Origin: Humulus lupulus
Taxonomy: Eukaryota > Streptophyta > Magnoliopsida > Rosales > Cannabaceae
Direction: 5' to 3'
Assembly (NCBI RefSeq): GCF_963169125.1
Contig: NC_084798.1
Span: 173,381,980-173,445,979 of the forward strand
Length of the DNA: 64,000 nt
Shown piece after piece: positions 11,502-22,922 of the stretch (positions within the stretch are counted from its first letter, which is position 1; each line of letters begins with the position of its first letter). The notes below the pieces were generated by a model. It was not told where the DNA came from and made no database searches. It worked only from the letters and a program-made list of their open reading frames with translations. Made by a program: the position numbers and the translations under genes.

Positions 11502-12128
11502 TTGACCCACTCCATTTTTGAAACCCTAAACCTATCATTTTCATCATCCCCATCTCTCTGTAACACACCCACGGCCCCCCGCCTCTCACAAACCAGTCGC
11601 CCCCATCTCACGAAACCCACCCCAACCAGCCCCAAACCTCACGGCCACCACACCCCAGCCACCCCGTCGACCGCACCTAGCCCCCACGAATCCAGTCGGC
11701 ACCCCATCTCACGGACCCAACTCGACCCCAAGCCGACCCACCCACGGCCACCACACCCAGCCACGAACCCATCGACCCCCGACCCCACGGCCATCGCCAT
11801 CTCCGCCATCCCCGAACCCACAAACACGCCGCCACCACCACCCAGCGACAACCCCCCCCCCCCCCCCGATCGGCCCCGCCTCCTACGAAACCCCACAACC
11901 ACATCGACCCCCACCATTTTTACGAACCTCCCAGGCCACCACATCCCGCGAACCCAAGCCGACCCACCCACGACCACCACAACCCAGCCACCCCGACCCC
12001 ACCATTCTCACGAACCCGCCCCGATCCACCCACGGCCCACAACCAAACCCGACCCACTCCCCCTCTTGCACACCACTGAGCCCACCCACACCTCTACACC
12101 GGTATTCACCACATCGCGCTTTGGGTAG
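11502..12128 (+). CDS. Pro/Thr/His-rich ORF of unknown status in Athila
   Basis: This open frame of 208 codons is C-rich, with a run of about 15 C near 11849, and encodes mostly Pro, Thr, His and Ser. It lies between the tandem repeat and the downstream transposon-protein ORF. No domain is recognisable. Low sequence complexity makes chance openness likely, since C-rich DNA rarely forms stop codons. It could instead be a disordered leader segment spliced to the ORF at 12276. Confidence 0.25.
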   Translation: MTHSIFETLNLSFSSSPSLCNTPTAPRLSQTSRPHLTKPTPTSPKPHGHHTPATPSTAPSPHESSRHPISRTQLDPKPTHPRPPHPATNPSTPDPTAIAISAIPEPTNTPPPPPSDNPPPPPDRPRLLRNPTTTSTPTIFTNLPGHHIPRTQADPPTTTTTQPPRPHHSHEPAPIHPRPTTKPDPLPLLHTTEPTHTSTPVFTTSRFG

Positions 12129-12275
12129 CCCCTTGTCTTCCCTGCCTTGGAGTCTCACGACAATTCTGCCACCACCCAGTGCATTCACAAGGGTGTCCGA
12201 CTCCTCTAAGGTACTCTATTACACTTTGGGCACCCCCCCTATCTGTGGCTGTTGCACTTTTGGTTATTGCGCGTT

Positions 12276-13400
12276 ATGCCTCGCAGCAAACAAGTCGCCA
12301 ATCGAAAGAAAAAAACTGTGGCCGACGAACCACCTGCTGTTGCCAAGTTTATATCCCCGAGGGCTGCCGACAAATTCAAGAAACTTATTGTGCGCGGCAT
12401 TTGGTTTGAAAGAGCTTTCCCCACTGATGGCAATCCTGATTATGTAACCAATGTGCTTAGTGATCGAGGATGGCTTAATTTTTGCACAGCCCCTCGCGAG
12501 GCGGTTGTCCCTTAGATCAAAGAATTTTACGCCAACTTTGTCTCACAAAAATTGCGAGAAGTCACAGTCCGGGGCAAGCAGGTTAGTTACGCCCCTCAAG
12601 CCATAAATGCTGTTTTTGGGCTGCCCAATATCGAGGCGGCTGAGTATGGGGACGTTGCCCCTCAACAAAGTGAGGCAGACCTTGCCAAGATGTTAGCTGA
12701 AGTTGCTTTGCCGGGCACCCAATGGAATGTTTCGCCGAAGTTTGGGGCCCACACTATACCCCGCACATCCTTGACGACTCCTGCTCGTGTGTGGAATCAT
12801 TTTATCAAGACCAATATGTTACCCACCACTCACGATACCTCGGTCAGCAAGGATCGTGTTGTCCTCCTTTATAGCATCTTGACTAGCCTCTCGATTGATG
12901 TGGGGGAGCTCATTTCCGAGGAGCTTGTTGCATTGGGTGTTATCAAGTCCAAGGGCCCGTTGTTTTTTCCCACATTGATCACTGCTCTATGTCGCCGCGA
13001 GGGTGTTCCCCTCGCTCTGGATGATGGGTGCCGTCACTCTCCCGATTACATCGATGCCCATACCATTCGGAAGGTGACCAAAGTTGTTTCCCATCCGAGA
13101 GAGCAAGCGCCACCCTCTGCCCCACCGCCCTCATCTAGCCATAGCTCTGCTGAGCCTTCCAACCCCACTATCGCGGATCTTTACGCCACTCAGCAGAGTA
13201 TGATGAGCATGATGCATCATATGGAGGCCCAGCAGCACATCTATTGGGACTATGTGCGCCAGCGTAACGATGTTTTGCGTCAATCCTTCCGGCCCCCCGA
13301 GCTTTTTCCACCATTTCCTGAGGCCATCATGGAGCGGTGGCATGCACCTGAACCATCCGCTGCACCTGCCTCTTCCGACGAGCAGGAGGATAGCGAGTAG
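12276..13400 (+). pseudogene. Athila downstream ORF, plant transposon-protein domain, one stop codon
   Basis: The frame from ATG 12276 to the stop at 13398-13400 is interrupted once, by TAG at 12513-12515, and both halves are in the same frame. The central motif after the stop (F-Y-A-N, then V-R-G-K-x-V, then I-N-x-x-F-G-L-P) is typical of the family named putative plant transposon protein, which sits in the env-like position of Athila elements. The C-terminus is Pro/Ser-rich and ends acidic. I see no signal peptide or convincing membrane segment, so an envelope role is not supported. An earlier ATG at 12252 exists; 12276 is preferred because a basic K/R-rich stretch follows it. Confidence 0.75.
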
Positions 13401-15098
13401 AGGGAGTTTCCTTGTTTTCCACAATCTTTTCTTTTTCTGCTCTGTTTATGTTATTTTTTATTTATTTATTTCTTTTTTCTGTTCTTTCTGCTCTGTTAAT
13501 TTTGTGCACTGAGGACAGTGCTCTCCCTTAAGTTTGGGGGGGTGTTGTTGATAACTGCTGTCTTGTTTTTAATCTCCTGTATGTTTATTATGTGTTAGGC
13601 ATTGTTAGGCGTGTTTTGTTTGAAGTCTTAAGTCTTGAGTCTAGTTATAATGGAATCAATTTGGTTGTGTTTAAATGTGGAATAGCTCGATGATAACATG
13701 TCAGAAAAAAAAAAAACAAAAAAAATTGCAACCCTTGTGTATGAGCGAGCCTTTAATACTTAAAGTTTTTGATGCTAATTCAACCATAATGAGAATGTGT
13801 CCCAATTTTGTGTGCATAGCTCGACCAATAATTTCTTAAACCCTTAAAGTAGCTAGATTTTTGGGAGAGCTTAAGTTTCTAGAATTGCTTAGTGGTTCCC
13901 TTGAGGCGAAATCCTAGACAACACCAAACCAAGGACATGATTTAGGCCATCTTTGGACCGTTTGAGCCGTTCTAGCCAACCATTATATACTATTTTATCC
14001 TTAGTCACCCCATTGAGCCTATTAGACTCCCTTTCTTTCTTCACCACATGCTAGCCCAACTATATACATATCCAATCACCATACCTTTTGAGCACCTTGA
14101 TCTTTCTTGAATATATGTTGAGTGTTGCATCATGAGAGAGGGTGAGAGGAGTGTGCCTTTATGAGTGGTATTTTAGTGTGGATTTCATTTTAAGTTTGGG
14201 GGGAGTGGATCTCATGTTGTGTCACTGCCATTGTTTTATTTAAATTTAGATATTTTATGAAAAAAATAAATAAATAAATAAATGAAAAAAAAAAAATCAA
14301 AAAGAAAAGAAAGAAAAGAAAGTGTTTTTGTAAAGAAAGAGTGCATCCCTTATCCATAAGGTCGAAAGTAAGTTTGGGGGTGTAGCATCTTGTTAAAAAA
14401 AAAAAAAAAAAGTATTGTCTCATTTCCTTTCTTTCTTTCTTTGTTTCTGTCCATGTTAGCAATAAAGAATAATGGCAAGAGTGACTTTGATTTTTGGGGG
14501 GTAATCTTTTGGGGAAGTGATTGTGAGCTCTTACTTGGTCTTAGGAAAATTAAGGTGCTTTTAAAGTGAAATTGAGCCTAAAATGACTTATCTTAACCAC
14601 CCGCACCTAAGCCTTACACTACAAGCTTGATAAAGACCTTTTGATCCTTGGTTAGTGTTTGTCTACATTAGTGGAGAGGGAATTATTAAGTCAACTTATG
14701 GAGACAATAATTAGGCTTTAGGATCAAGATCTAATCTACTTTAGGGAGAATTGAGAATGTTTGGGAAGAGCTATGTATACACTTTAAGGGTAAACACTTG
14801 ATTTTTGGTTTGATAGCATCTTAATACTTGAGGAACTTGGCTTGCATATACACTTGAGTTATCTTTTTAATCACTGATTTGAGAGTTCTATTCCCACTTG
14901 ATATGACCATGTCCAAATTGATTCCTAGTTTTGTTTTATTTTGAGTCTTTGTGTTGTGGGTTGTCTGTTATAGTTGTGTGGTGTGTTATGTCGTCTTAAG
15001 TTGTTATTTTGCGTGTGTGTCTTGTGTTAAGTTAGATTTCTTTGTTTCTTTTCTTGTCTTTTATTTTTAAAGTCATCACTCGGGGCGAGCAATGAATT
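13401..15098. other. Athila 3' untranslated spacer with G-run motifs
   Basis: No gene is seen in these 1.7 kb. It holds poly-A and simple-repeat stretches near 13708-13727, 14261-14325 and 14395-14411. Three copies of an AAGTTTGGGGG motif lie at 13530-13544, 14192-14205 and 14370-14382. These match the polypurine tract at 15099 and are described as a finding. Confidence 0.7.
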
Positions 15099-15111
15099 AA
15101 GTTTGGGGGTG
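15099..15111 (+). other. Athila polypurine tract
   Basis: AAGTTTGGGGGTG abuts the first base of the 3' LTR (TGATAGC). This is the expected site and composition for priming plus-strand DNA synthesis. Confidence 0.88.
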
Positions 15112-16607
15112 TGATAGCTCTATATTTTAGAGCTATTAATTGAGCTTTTGGACTTAAAAAGTTAGGTGAAATTGAGTGTTTGTGCTGTTATTGTGTGGTT
15201 TTAGTCACTTTGTCTCTTAACTTTGTTTGCGTAATTTGTTTTAATTAATGATAACTCTTGTGGAAAATAATGGAATTATGTTCTAAAAATGTGGTATTTA
15301 TTTTGAAGGCATAGCAAGAGGGTGCTTGGAAAGCTTAGTGAAGCATGTGGAAGGAAATCATATTAGAGCTGAAATTCTGGCTGTTGTTGCAACATCAGTC
15401 AACTTTGCTGCAGCAAAGTATGGACAGTCAGCAGCATAAAATCTGTACACTTGGCATGTACTTAGATGAGGTGGAAAGGTGCTGCAACTTCTGAAAAGGA
15501 ACAGAATTTTGTCCCCCACGTGTAGAGAGAGAAGGAGAGGGTTTATACCCTTTGTGAGCCCAAAAAAAAAGGGGTTATCTTCTTCACCAAAAAAATATAG
15601 AGAGAGAAGGAGTGTACCAGCCGCCCAAGCTCCATTGAAGGGGTTTTCTCTGAATTTCTTTGAGCTGAATCATCAAGAAGAGAAGAGGAAAGAGAAGGAA
15701 GCTAGAAGAAGAAGAGGATTAAGAGTTAGAAGACAAGAAGAGAATATCTCTATCAATTTGGCTTGTTTTTCTAAACTCTACTTTCATATAATTTATTTTC
15801 TTTTTCTCTTTCCTTAAACTCTTGAGATAATGCTGAATATTTATTGTGGTGATTTGGGTATTTTTACTATGACTTAAGTTATTTGTGTTAGGGGTATTGA
15901 TGAACCCTAATTTGCAATTGCCCCCAAAGTGTTGACTATTTTATGAAATTTTTCTCTTGTTCAATTAAGCTATTTTTATTGTGCAAATCTCTTGCTTGAG
16001 AATGATCAACTTATGTGAGAGACAAGCTAGTTTTAATTCCGGAAGGGTAAAAATTAGTGGAAATGCTTGATTGATGCATGTTGGTACTTTTGTATTGATT
16101 AGTGAATAACTTAGGAATATTTTATTCACCTTGCAAACTTGAAGGATTGATGTTAGGAATTATGTTCTTGAAATTAAATTTAGCATAGGAATATGCGAAT
16201 CTAATTGATGGAATTTTAACATGAGCATTTGGAAAAATGGCATGTGCATTAAATTGGAAATCCTAGTTACAAGAGAACTTTGCTATGAACTTTGTTGCAA
16301 CATCAGGGGCAAGACTACAAATTAGGGGGATTTGATATGCCTAACTTTTATCATCATAGTAATCGCAATTTTTCATTTTCCAGCTTTATTGTTAACCGCT
16401 TAAATTAATTATTTAATTCTTTTTGTCCTTTAGTTTAATTGATTAGTCATAAAAAAAAAGGGATAGTTAATTGCACCCCAAATTGTTTGATGATGATTTT
16501 TACAATATTTGTTTAGCAATCCTTGAGGAGACGATAAAAATTACTTTCATTATATTACTTGTTCAACGATTGTGTACACTTGCACACACTTAGGAAAATC
16601 CGCGACA
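15112..16607 (+). repeat. Athila 3' LTR
   Basis: It is 1496 bp, starting TGATAGCTC and ending CGCGACA. Differences from the 5' LTR are a handful of single bases plus the 76-bp segment near 15535-15610. Confidence 0.96.
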
Positions 16608-16612
16608 AGAGC
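16608..16612. repeat. Target-site duplication AGAGC, right copy (Athila)
   Basis: Matches 3819-3823. Confidence 0.97.
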
Positions 16613-17192
16613 CATGCACATACCACCTTTGACCTACGAAAACTTGAAGAGTAGTCAACATGCATGAGAGACTACATCAAACTGCCCGAAACTACTTCAG
16701 TGAGAATTGGTCTGAGCGTCCGGGAAACTCTCAATCCTCACTCGAATTTAGGGATCAGTTGTATTTTAAACATTTATTTGTAATATAAATATTAGGTAAA
16801 TAATGAAATATCCCGATCTAAAGGGGATATCAGTTGAGAATCCCAGGTCTATAAATAGAGAGTTGGGAGGATCATAAAGGGACTTTTGGCAAAATTAAGA
16901 GTGAACCTGTGTTCTAGAGAGAGAAAGTGTTTTTCCTGAGAAAACCCTTTTTTGTATTCTGGAATATTTTGCACTGAAGAAACTCAGTTGACACGGTTCA
17001 TCTTATCTTGAGTGTGAATACAGTAATAAAATCTCTAAGTGGATTAGGCTATTACCGATTATCGGGGCTGAACCACTATAAAATCTCGTGTTATTTACTT
17101 TCATTGATAAAAACTGTTTGTTGTCGTTTATTATTCTCTTGAAGGCTTGTCGTAGTTGACGTTCTTACGTCGTTGGCTAAATTCACAGTCAA
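16613..17192 (+). repeat. Element A 5' LTR, second part, truncated at its last bases
   Basis: Continues the LTR broken at 3823 and matches 28077-28658. It ends in CAGTCAA, whereas the 3' LTR ends CAGTCAACA. The last two bases, the primer site and the start of gag are missing, and gag sequence follows directly. Confidence 0.92.
16850..16857 (+). promoter_or_regulatory. TATA box of the A 5' LTR
   Basis: TATAAATA, conserved at 28317-28324 in the 3' LTR. It sits downstream of the palindrome array. Confidence 0.7.
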
Positions 17193-18534
17193 GTACATGA
17201 AGTTGGAAGATGCCATTGAAAAAGGAGAGAACGGGTTGAACAACCCAAGTGGATCAGATGAAACTCCGAAGGATAGCGGAAATGACCAAGGCGGTAGTAA
17301 GAAACGTGGGAATAACGGGTCTGACCGCCGCAATGAGAAAAAAGCTAAGTCAGGATCCAATGACAAGCCTACGAAGTATGAACCTCGATTCACCAACTAC
17401 ACCCCTCTTTCGGCAACCCGAGCGGAGATCTATCTAGCCAGCCATCAGGAGGTCCCTTACCGGAGGCCCCCACCAATCAAGAAGGAAATGAGTAAGAGGG
17501 ATAAGAACAAGTTCTGTCGTTTCCATGGAGACTATGGTCACGACACGAATGAGTGTAATCACCTTAAGGATGAGATAGAGTTTCTCCTCTGGTCGGGGAA
17601 ACTAAAAAAGTATAAGGCAGAGAAGACCCAGGGAGAGGGAAGCAGCAATAATCCTAGGTTAAAGCGGCAACGGTCCCCACCTTTGCAACCTGAACCTGTG
17701 GACTTCACACTAGATACAATATGTGGAGGACCACATCTTGCTGGGGATAGCAACAAGGCGAGGGAGAGGTATGCTCGCACCCTTCGTCATGAGTTGGGGG
17801 CGGCATCCACTTCCGAGGTTATGACGGTGGAGGAGAGACCATCAAAGAACCCAAGGTATGAAAGTGAGTCCCTCACTTTCACCGAAGAAGATGCTAAACA
17901 CGTGAGGTATCCTCACAATGACCCTCTTGTTGTGACAGTTCAAATAGCTAATATGAAGGTGAAAAGATGTCTGGTTGATACGGGAAGCTCCGTAAACATT
18001 ATTTATAAGTCCTCTTTCGAAAAAATGAAGCTATCCATCAATGACTTGAAGCCATGTTCTCACGTCATTTATGGGTTTACTGGAGAGGGACTGTCACCAG
18101 CTGGGACAATAAAGTTACCAGTCACCACGGGGGAAGCCTCCAAGCATGAAACCGTGATGACTGAGTTTTTGATTGTTAACTGCCCATCTGCCTACAATGT
18201 GGTTATTGGTCGACCATTACTCACCAACTTGCATGCGGTAGTTTCAATTTGGCACCTCTCTATGAAGTTCCCGACCAGTGCAGGCATAGGCTGCGTCCAA
18301 GGAGACCAAAGGGAAGCTAGAGAGTGTTATAATGCCTCCATAGATAAGGCAAAGAAAGGTGCCAAGGAGAACAACATGATTGTATGCGTTGAAAGAGAGG
18401 AGGTGGATGAGATGGATGTGGACCATAATCTTGTAGTAGTGAACGATGAAGAAGTGTTGGAGGAGTGTGGTCAGGAGAGGACGCCTAGTTTAAAAGAGCA
18501 GAAGACCCCATCAGGTGATGAAGTCACCAAATAG
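17173..18534 (+). CDS. gag-pro: Element A gag (C-terminal part) and protease
   Basis: The open frame starts inside the LTR end at 17173, but true gag sequence begins at 17193; the first residues are LTR-derived and the gag N-terminus is deleted. A zinc-finger-like motif (FCRFHGDYGHDTNEC) lies near residue 113. The aspartic protease active site VDTGSS is intact near residue 267, and a GRPLL motif follows. The frame ends in TAG at 18532-18534, and RT continues in the same frame. An intact protease site sets A apart from C, D and B/E. A product, if made, would lack the capsid region. Confidence 0.82.
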   Translation: MAKFTVKYMKLEDAIEKGENGLNNPSGSDETPKDSGNDQGGSKKRGNNGSDRRNEKKAKSGSNDKPTKYEPRFTNYTPLSATRAEIYLASHQEVPYRRPPPIKKEMSKRDKNKFCRFHGDYGHDTNECNHLKDEIEFLLWSGKLKKYKAEKTQGEGSSNNPRLKRQRSPPLQPEPVDFTLDTICGGPHLAGDSNKARERYARTLRHELGAASTSEVMTVEERPSKNPRYESESLTFTEEDAKHVRYPHNDPLVVTVQIANMKVKRCLVDTGSSVNIIYKSSFEKMKLSINDLKPCSHVIYGFTGEGLSPAGTIKLPVTTGEASKHETVMTEFLIVNCPSAYNVVIGRPLLTNLHAVVSIWHLSMKFPTSAGIGCVQGDQREARECYNASIDKAKKGAKENNMIVCVEREEVDEMDVDHNLVVVNDEEVLEECGQERTPSLKEQKTPSGDEVTK

Positions 18535-21500
18535 GGCATTGCCCAAAGCGAGGGAAGAGATATAGATCCTCGATTTGGGGATTATGAGAGTGATGTGGGA
18601 CCGTCCGAGGAGTTAGAGGAGGTCCCTATAGATGAGAGTGACCCGACAAGAGGGGTCAAGATTGGAAAGAAGTTGAAAGCTGAGGTGAGGGTACAGCTGA
18701 TAGAATTCTTGCGAAGAAATCAAGATATCTTCGCCTGGTCTCACAAGGATATGGTGGGTATCTCACCAACTGTGATCAGCCACGTGCTCAACGTGGATGA
18801 AAGATATCCAGCGGTACAGCAAAAGAGGAGGTTGCTTGACAAGGATCGAGCAAAGGCTCTTAAGGAGGAGGTAGAGCGATTGAAGGAGAACGGGTTTATT
18901 AGAGAGGCATACTACCCAGCTTGGGTTTCAAACCCAGTCTTGGTGCCTAAACCCAATGGAAAGTGGAGGACTTGTGTAGATTTTACTGATCTGAACAAAG
19001 CGTGCCTGAAGGATTGTTTTCCTTTACCGAGAATAGACCAGTTGGTGGATGCAACCTCTGGTCACGAGACCTTGTCCTTCATGGACGCATATTCGGGATA
19101 CAACCAAATCAGCATGCATCTTCCTGATGAAGAGCATACCAGCTTCCGAACGGATATAGGGCTGTATTGCTATAGAGTGATGCCCTTCGGATTAAAGAAT
19201 GCAGGAGCTACCTACCAGCGCTTGGTGAATGGCATGTTTGGTGACTTAATCGGCAAGAGCATGGAGGTATACGTAGATGATATGCTGGTGAAGTCAAAGG
19301 AAGCTGGGGGGCATGTGGGAGACTTAGAGGAGTGCTTTGCAATCTTAAGGAGGTATAACATGAAGTTAAACCCCCTCAAGTGTTCATTTGGAGTGGGTTC
19401 TGGGAAATTCCTTGGGTTTATTGTCAACTCCCGAGGAATAGAGGCAAACCCAGAGAAGATCAAGGCTCTCATAGAGATGAAGTCTCCGACTAGAATAAAG
19501 GATGTGCAAAGCTTGACTGGGCGGATTGCGGCTCTAAGCAGGTTCGTCTCAAAATCAACGAACAAGTGCGTCCCGTTTTTTAACCTGCTTAAAGGAGGCA
19601 AGAAGTTCGAGTGGACCGCAGAGTGTGAACAAGCTTTCCAGGCGATAAAGGAGCATTTGGTTCAACCTCCTGTTCTTTCTAAGCCCGTTGATGGAGAGGA
19701 CCTATTTATGTATCTAGCAGTCACGGAACACACTGTTAGTGCTGCCTTAGTACGTGAGCAGGATAAGGTGCAGCACCCAGTGTATTACGTTAGCAAGCAT
19801 TTGGTAGGAGCGGAGTCCCGATACCCCATGATTGAGAAGTTGGCTTACTGCTTGGTACTTGCGTCACGAAAGTTGAGGCCGTATTTCCAAGCACACCCCA
19901 TCAAGGTCCTCACTGACCAGCCTCTTCGCCAAGTTTTACAAAAGCCGGAGTCGTCTGGTCGGCTACTTAAATGGGCGGTCGAGCTAGGCCAGTTTGAAAT
20001 CAAGTACCAACCAAGGACTGCTATTAAAGGTCAAGCCTTGGCAGATTTCATAGCTGAGTGTACCGGAATAGTTGAGGTCCCTGACCTGCAGGAGAGTGTT
20101 ACTGGGTTAAAAGAAGAACTTCCTGCTTGGCAACTTTTCGTTGATGGATCGTCGAACGAGCACAATTCAGGAGCTGGGATTATACTAGTCACACTAGAGA
20201 AGCACCGAATTCATTGTGCACTAAGATTCGGATTTAATGCTTCTAATAACGAAGCGGAGTATGAGGCCCTCTTAGCAGGCTTGCGACTCGCTAGAGATGT
20301 ACGTGCCCGGTCGGTGGAGATAAACAGTGATTCCCAATTGGTGGTTTATCAAGTATTAGGGGAGTACCAGGCAAGGGGCCTACGCATGGTGGCATACTTA
20401 AACAAAACCAAAGATTTGCTAGCCCAGTTCGAGGAGTATACCCTCAAATTAGTACCCAGGGAGCAGAATTCCAATGCCGATGCTCTAGCAAAGCTTGCAA
20501 GTGCGAAAGATGCCGAAACACTGAATATAGTTCCAGTAGAGTACTTAGCGGAGCCAAGCATTGATAGACAAGAGGCCATGCCGATTACGATAGTCGACAC
20601 CTGGATGACTCCCATCATTGCTTACCTTGAGCAAGGGACACTCCCAGATGGTCGTAATGAAGCAAGGAAAGTTATGAGGCAAGCTGCTAGATACACCATG
20701 ATGGATGGAGTGTTATATAGGAGAGGATACTCCTTACCTCTACTCAGGTGCATAACTCCCGACCAATCAAAGAACTTATTAGCTGAGGTGCATGAGGGGT
20801 TTTGTGGAGATCATGTTGGGGGGCAGAGTCTATCTAAAAAGATCTTGAGGCAAGGATTTTTCTGGCCTACTATGAACGAGGACTCTATGGAATATGTGAA
20901 AAAGTGTGACAAATGCCAAAGATTTTCTAAAGTACCCAGAGCGCCCCCAAATCTTTTGAAGCAAATGCAAAGTCCGTGGCCTTTTGCAGTCTGGGGCATT
21001 GATCTGATCGGGAAGTTACCCAAAGGAAAAGGAGGAGTGCAGTTCGCAGTGGTCGCGGTAGATTATTTTACTAAATGGACTGAGGCCGAGCCATTAGCCA
21101 CGATTACATCGAAGAAAGTGTTGGATTTTGTTGTTAAAAACATAATATGTCCCTATGGTCTGCCTAAGAAGATAGTGTCTGACAATGGCACCCAGTTTGA
21201 CAGCGACATATTTACCGATTTTTGCACTCGGCATGGCATCACCAAAAGTTTCTCCTCGGTTGCCCATCCTCAAGCCAATGGGCAGGTTGAAGCGGTGAAC
21301 AAAACATTGAAGGACACTTTAAAGAAGCGCCTGGAGCAAGCTAAGGGTGCTTGGGCAGATGAGTTACCAGAGGTCCTTTGGTCATATAGGACTACCGCTC
21401 GGACGGCAACTATCCATACCCCATTCTCTTTTAGCATATGGGTATGAAGCCATGTTACCTGTGGAGATAGATCCACCCTCTCATAGAAGGACCGTTTACA

Positions 21501-21832
21501 ACCAAGAGGAGAACCATCAGTTGTTGGCAGAATCATTGGACTTCCTCGAAGAGAGGAGAGAAGAGGCAAGCCTCAGAGTAGCAGCTCATCAGCAAAAAGT
21601 GGCACACTAGTTCAATTCCAGAGTGCGAGATCGAAAGTTCCAGGTCGGAGATTTGGTCCTAAGGAAGGTGTTTGTTAGAGACCCGACAGCTGGTGTGCTA
21701 GGACCGAACTGGGAAGGACCGTATCAAATTGAACAAGTCTTACCGCCCGGCACTTACAAGCTTGCTCGGTTGAATGGGGAGCTAATCAGAAACTACTGGA
21801 ATGGCGAGCACTTAAGAAAATATTATCAATAA
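18535..21832 (+). pseudogene. pol: Element A pol: RT, RNase H, second RNase H, integrase
   Basis: The long frame is open from 18535 (same frame as gag-protease) to 21447. RT carries WRTCVDF and the catalytic YVDD (near 19270). RNase H follows, then a second RNase H starting with FVDGSSNE near 20137 and containing NNEAEYEALL and SDSQLVV. A dual RNase H is known for the Tat lineage. Integrase has an H-H-CDKCQ finger (20790-20925) and a DDE core (VAVDY, VSDNG, GQVEA). A frameshift near 21420 moves the rest into another frame, and TAG at 21608-21610 breaks it again. The C-terminus ends LRKYYQ at 21832, so pol is nearly complete but has two lesions. Confidence 0.9.
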
Positions 21833-22922
21833 ATACTGCTTGCAGAGTAGTAACTTTGTATCAAGTGCTTAACTTGTTATTTAAGTTTTTGTTTATGAAC
21901 TGGTTATTTGCTACCCAGTCACACTATTTTGAACAATGTTATTTTGTGTGGAACTCGTTGTTAGACACGTTTTGTCATTTTTTATTACGAGTAATAAAAG
22001 GGACCACGCGCAGCGTGGTTGCATCTTGCTACTATTTTGCATATGTGTTGATTATTTTTGCTTGGCAGTGTTCAACTGTCATAATAATTTAAACAAAACA
22101 GGTCCTCTAAAAACTAAGTGTAAATATATACCGGACAGTGTTCAACTGGTCGGTATCATGATATGAAGAACCAACGTTTAAATAATATTTTGTAGTGGTC
22201 AACTACTGAGATATCTTCGTATATTTTATGTGTTTCACGAGTAGTAAATACTCGAACAAATTCGATCAAGTAGCAAGTGATCAAGGATTTATCAACCCTC
22301 AATCACTTGGGGGGCACATAGGGTATACTGATATGTATGTCAACACAGGCAATAAGAACACGAGCGAATATATTTGTTTGGGCTGACTTGTAAGCTTGGA
22401 AGTCTAAAAAAAAGCCATTAAGCTAACTTGTTTTACAAAGCTTAAGTAACTTAGAATTTTTCAAATTTTAAGTTAGAAACGGATATTCGTGTAATAAAAA
22501 ATTTATGCTCATAAAAAGTTAGAGCAATAAGAGCATGAGGAAGTATATTTAGTATGGACTTATGAAATGGTAAAAAATTTCTAAGTTAAAAAACTAAATA
22601 CTCATGTGAAACTAAAGGCATCTAAGAACTTTGCTATGTACAATAAAAACTTAAAAATTTAAAGTTGTCAACAAAGAAAGAGTAAAGTGCTAAATGTCAA
22701 AATAGCTCACTAGTTCGAGCAACAAAATACAAAGTAAAGTAAACTATGATGAACTACGAGAGGGAGTCACTGGCGGGTTCCTCTAGGGGGTTGATCGACT
22801 CCCTCCTCTGCATCAGCTGCTCCTCTCGCTCGGAATGATAAAGCAGAGCAGGCGGGGGTGAGTGCAGGAGGATTGGCAGCTTCTTCAGCGGCCCTTGCTT
22901 CACATCTGGCTAGCTTTTCTGC
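21833..22922. other. Element A spacer between pol and antisense ORF
   Basis: AT-rich and without a supported gene. It contains the internal polypurine-like motif at 22304-22320. Pol and the antisense ORF are convergent across it, so it should hold the 3' ends of both transcripts. Confidence 0.65.
22304..22320 (+). other. Internal polypurine-tract-like motif, element A
   Basis: CACTTGGGGGGCACATA closely matches the true tract before A's 3' LTR (ACTTGGGGGGCAAA at 27036). Equivalent motifs follow pol in B, C and D. Confidence 0.65.

Larger units (their letters stand above)
3824..16607 (+). mobile_element. Athila-type Ty3/gypsy retrotransposon, nearly complete
   Basis: The element runs from TGATAGC to CGACA and is flanked by AGAGC duplications. 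It has LTRs of 1420 and 1496 bp that differ at only a handful of bases apart from one 76-bp length difference, a perfect tRNA-Asp primer-binding site, an intact Gag-Pol ORF, a downstream transposon-protein ORF and a polypurine tract. Athila membership follows from the Gag-Pol type, the tRNA-Asp primer site and the extra ORF after pol. It is the innermost and youngest insertion seen here. Confidence 0.96.

Noticed and set aside
10963..11635. Minus-strand open frames with repeated L-Q-H-H-G-T-L-L-Q-Q-like units
   Set aside because: They translate the 62-bp tandem repeat; the repeat content explains the open frame.
11639..12188. Glycine- and valine-rich minus-strand frames
   Set aside because: They mirror the C-rich plus strand. 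There is no domain, and composition explains the lack of stops.
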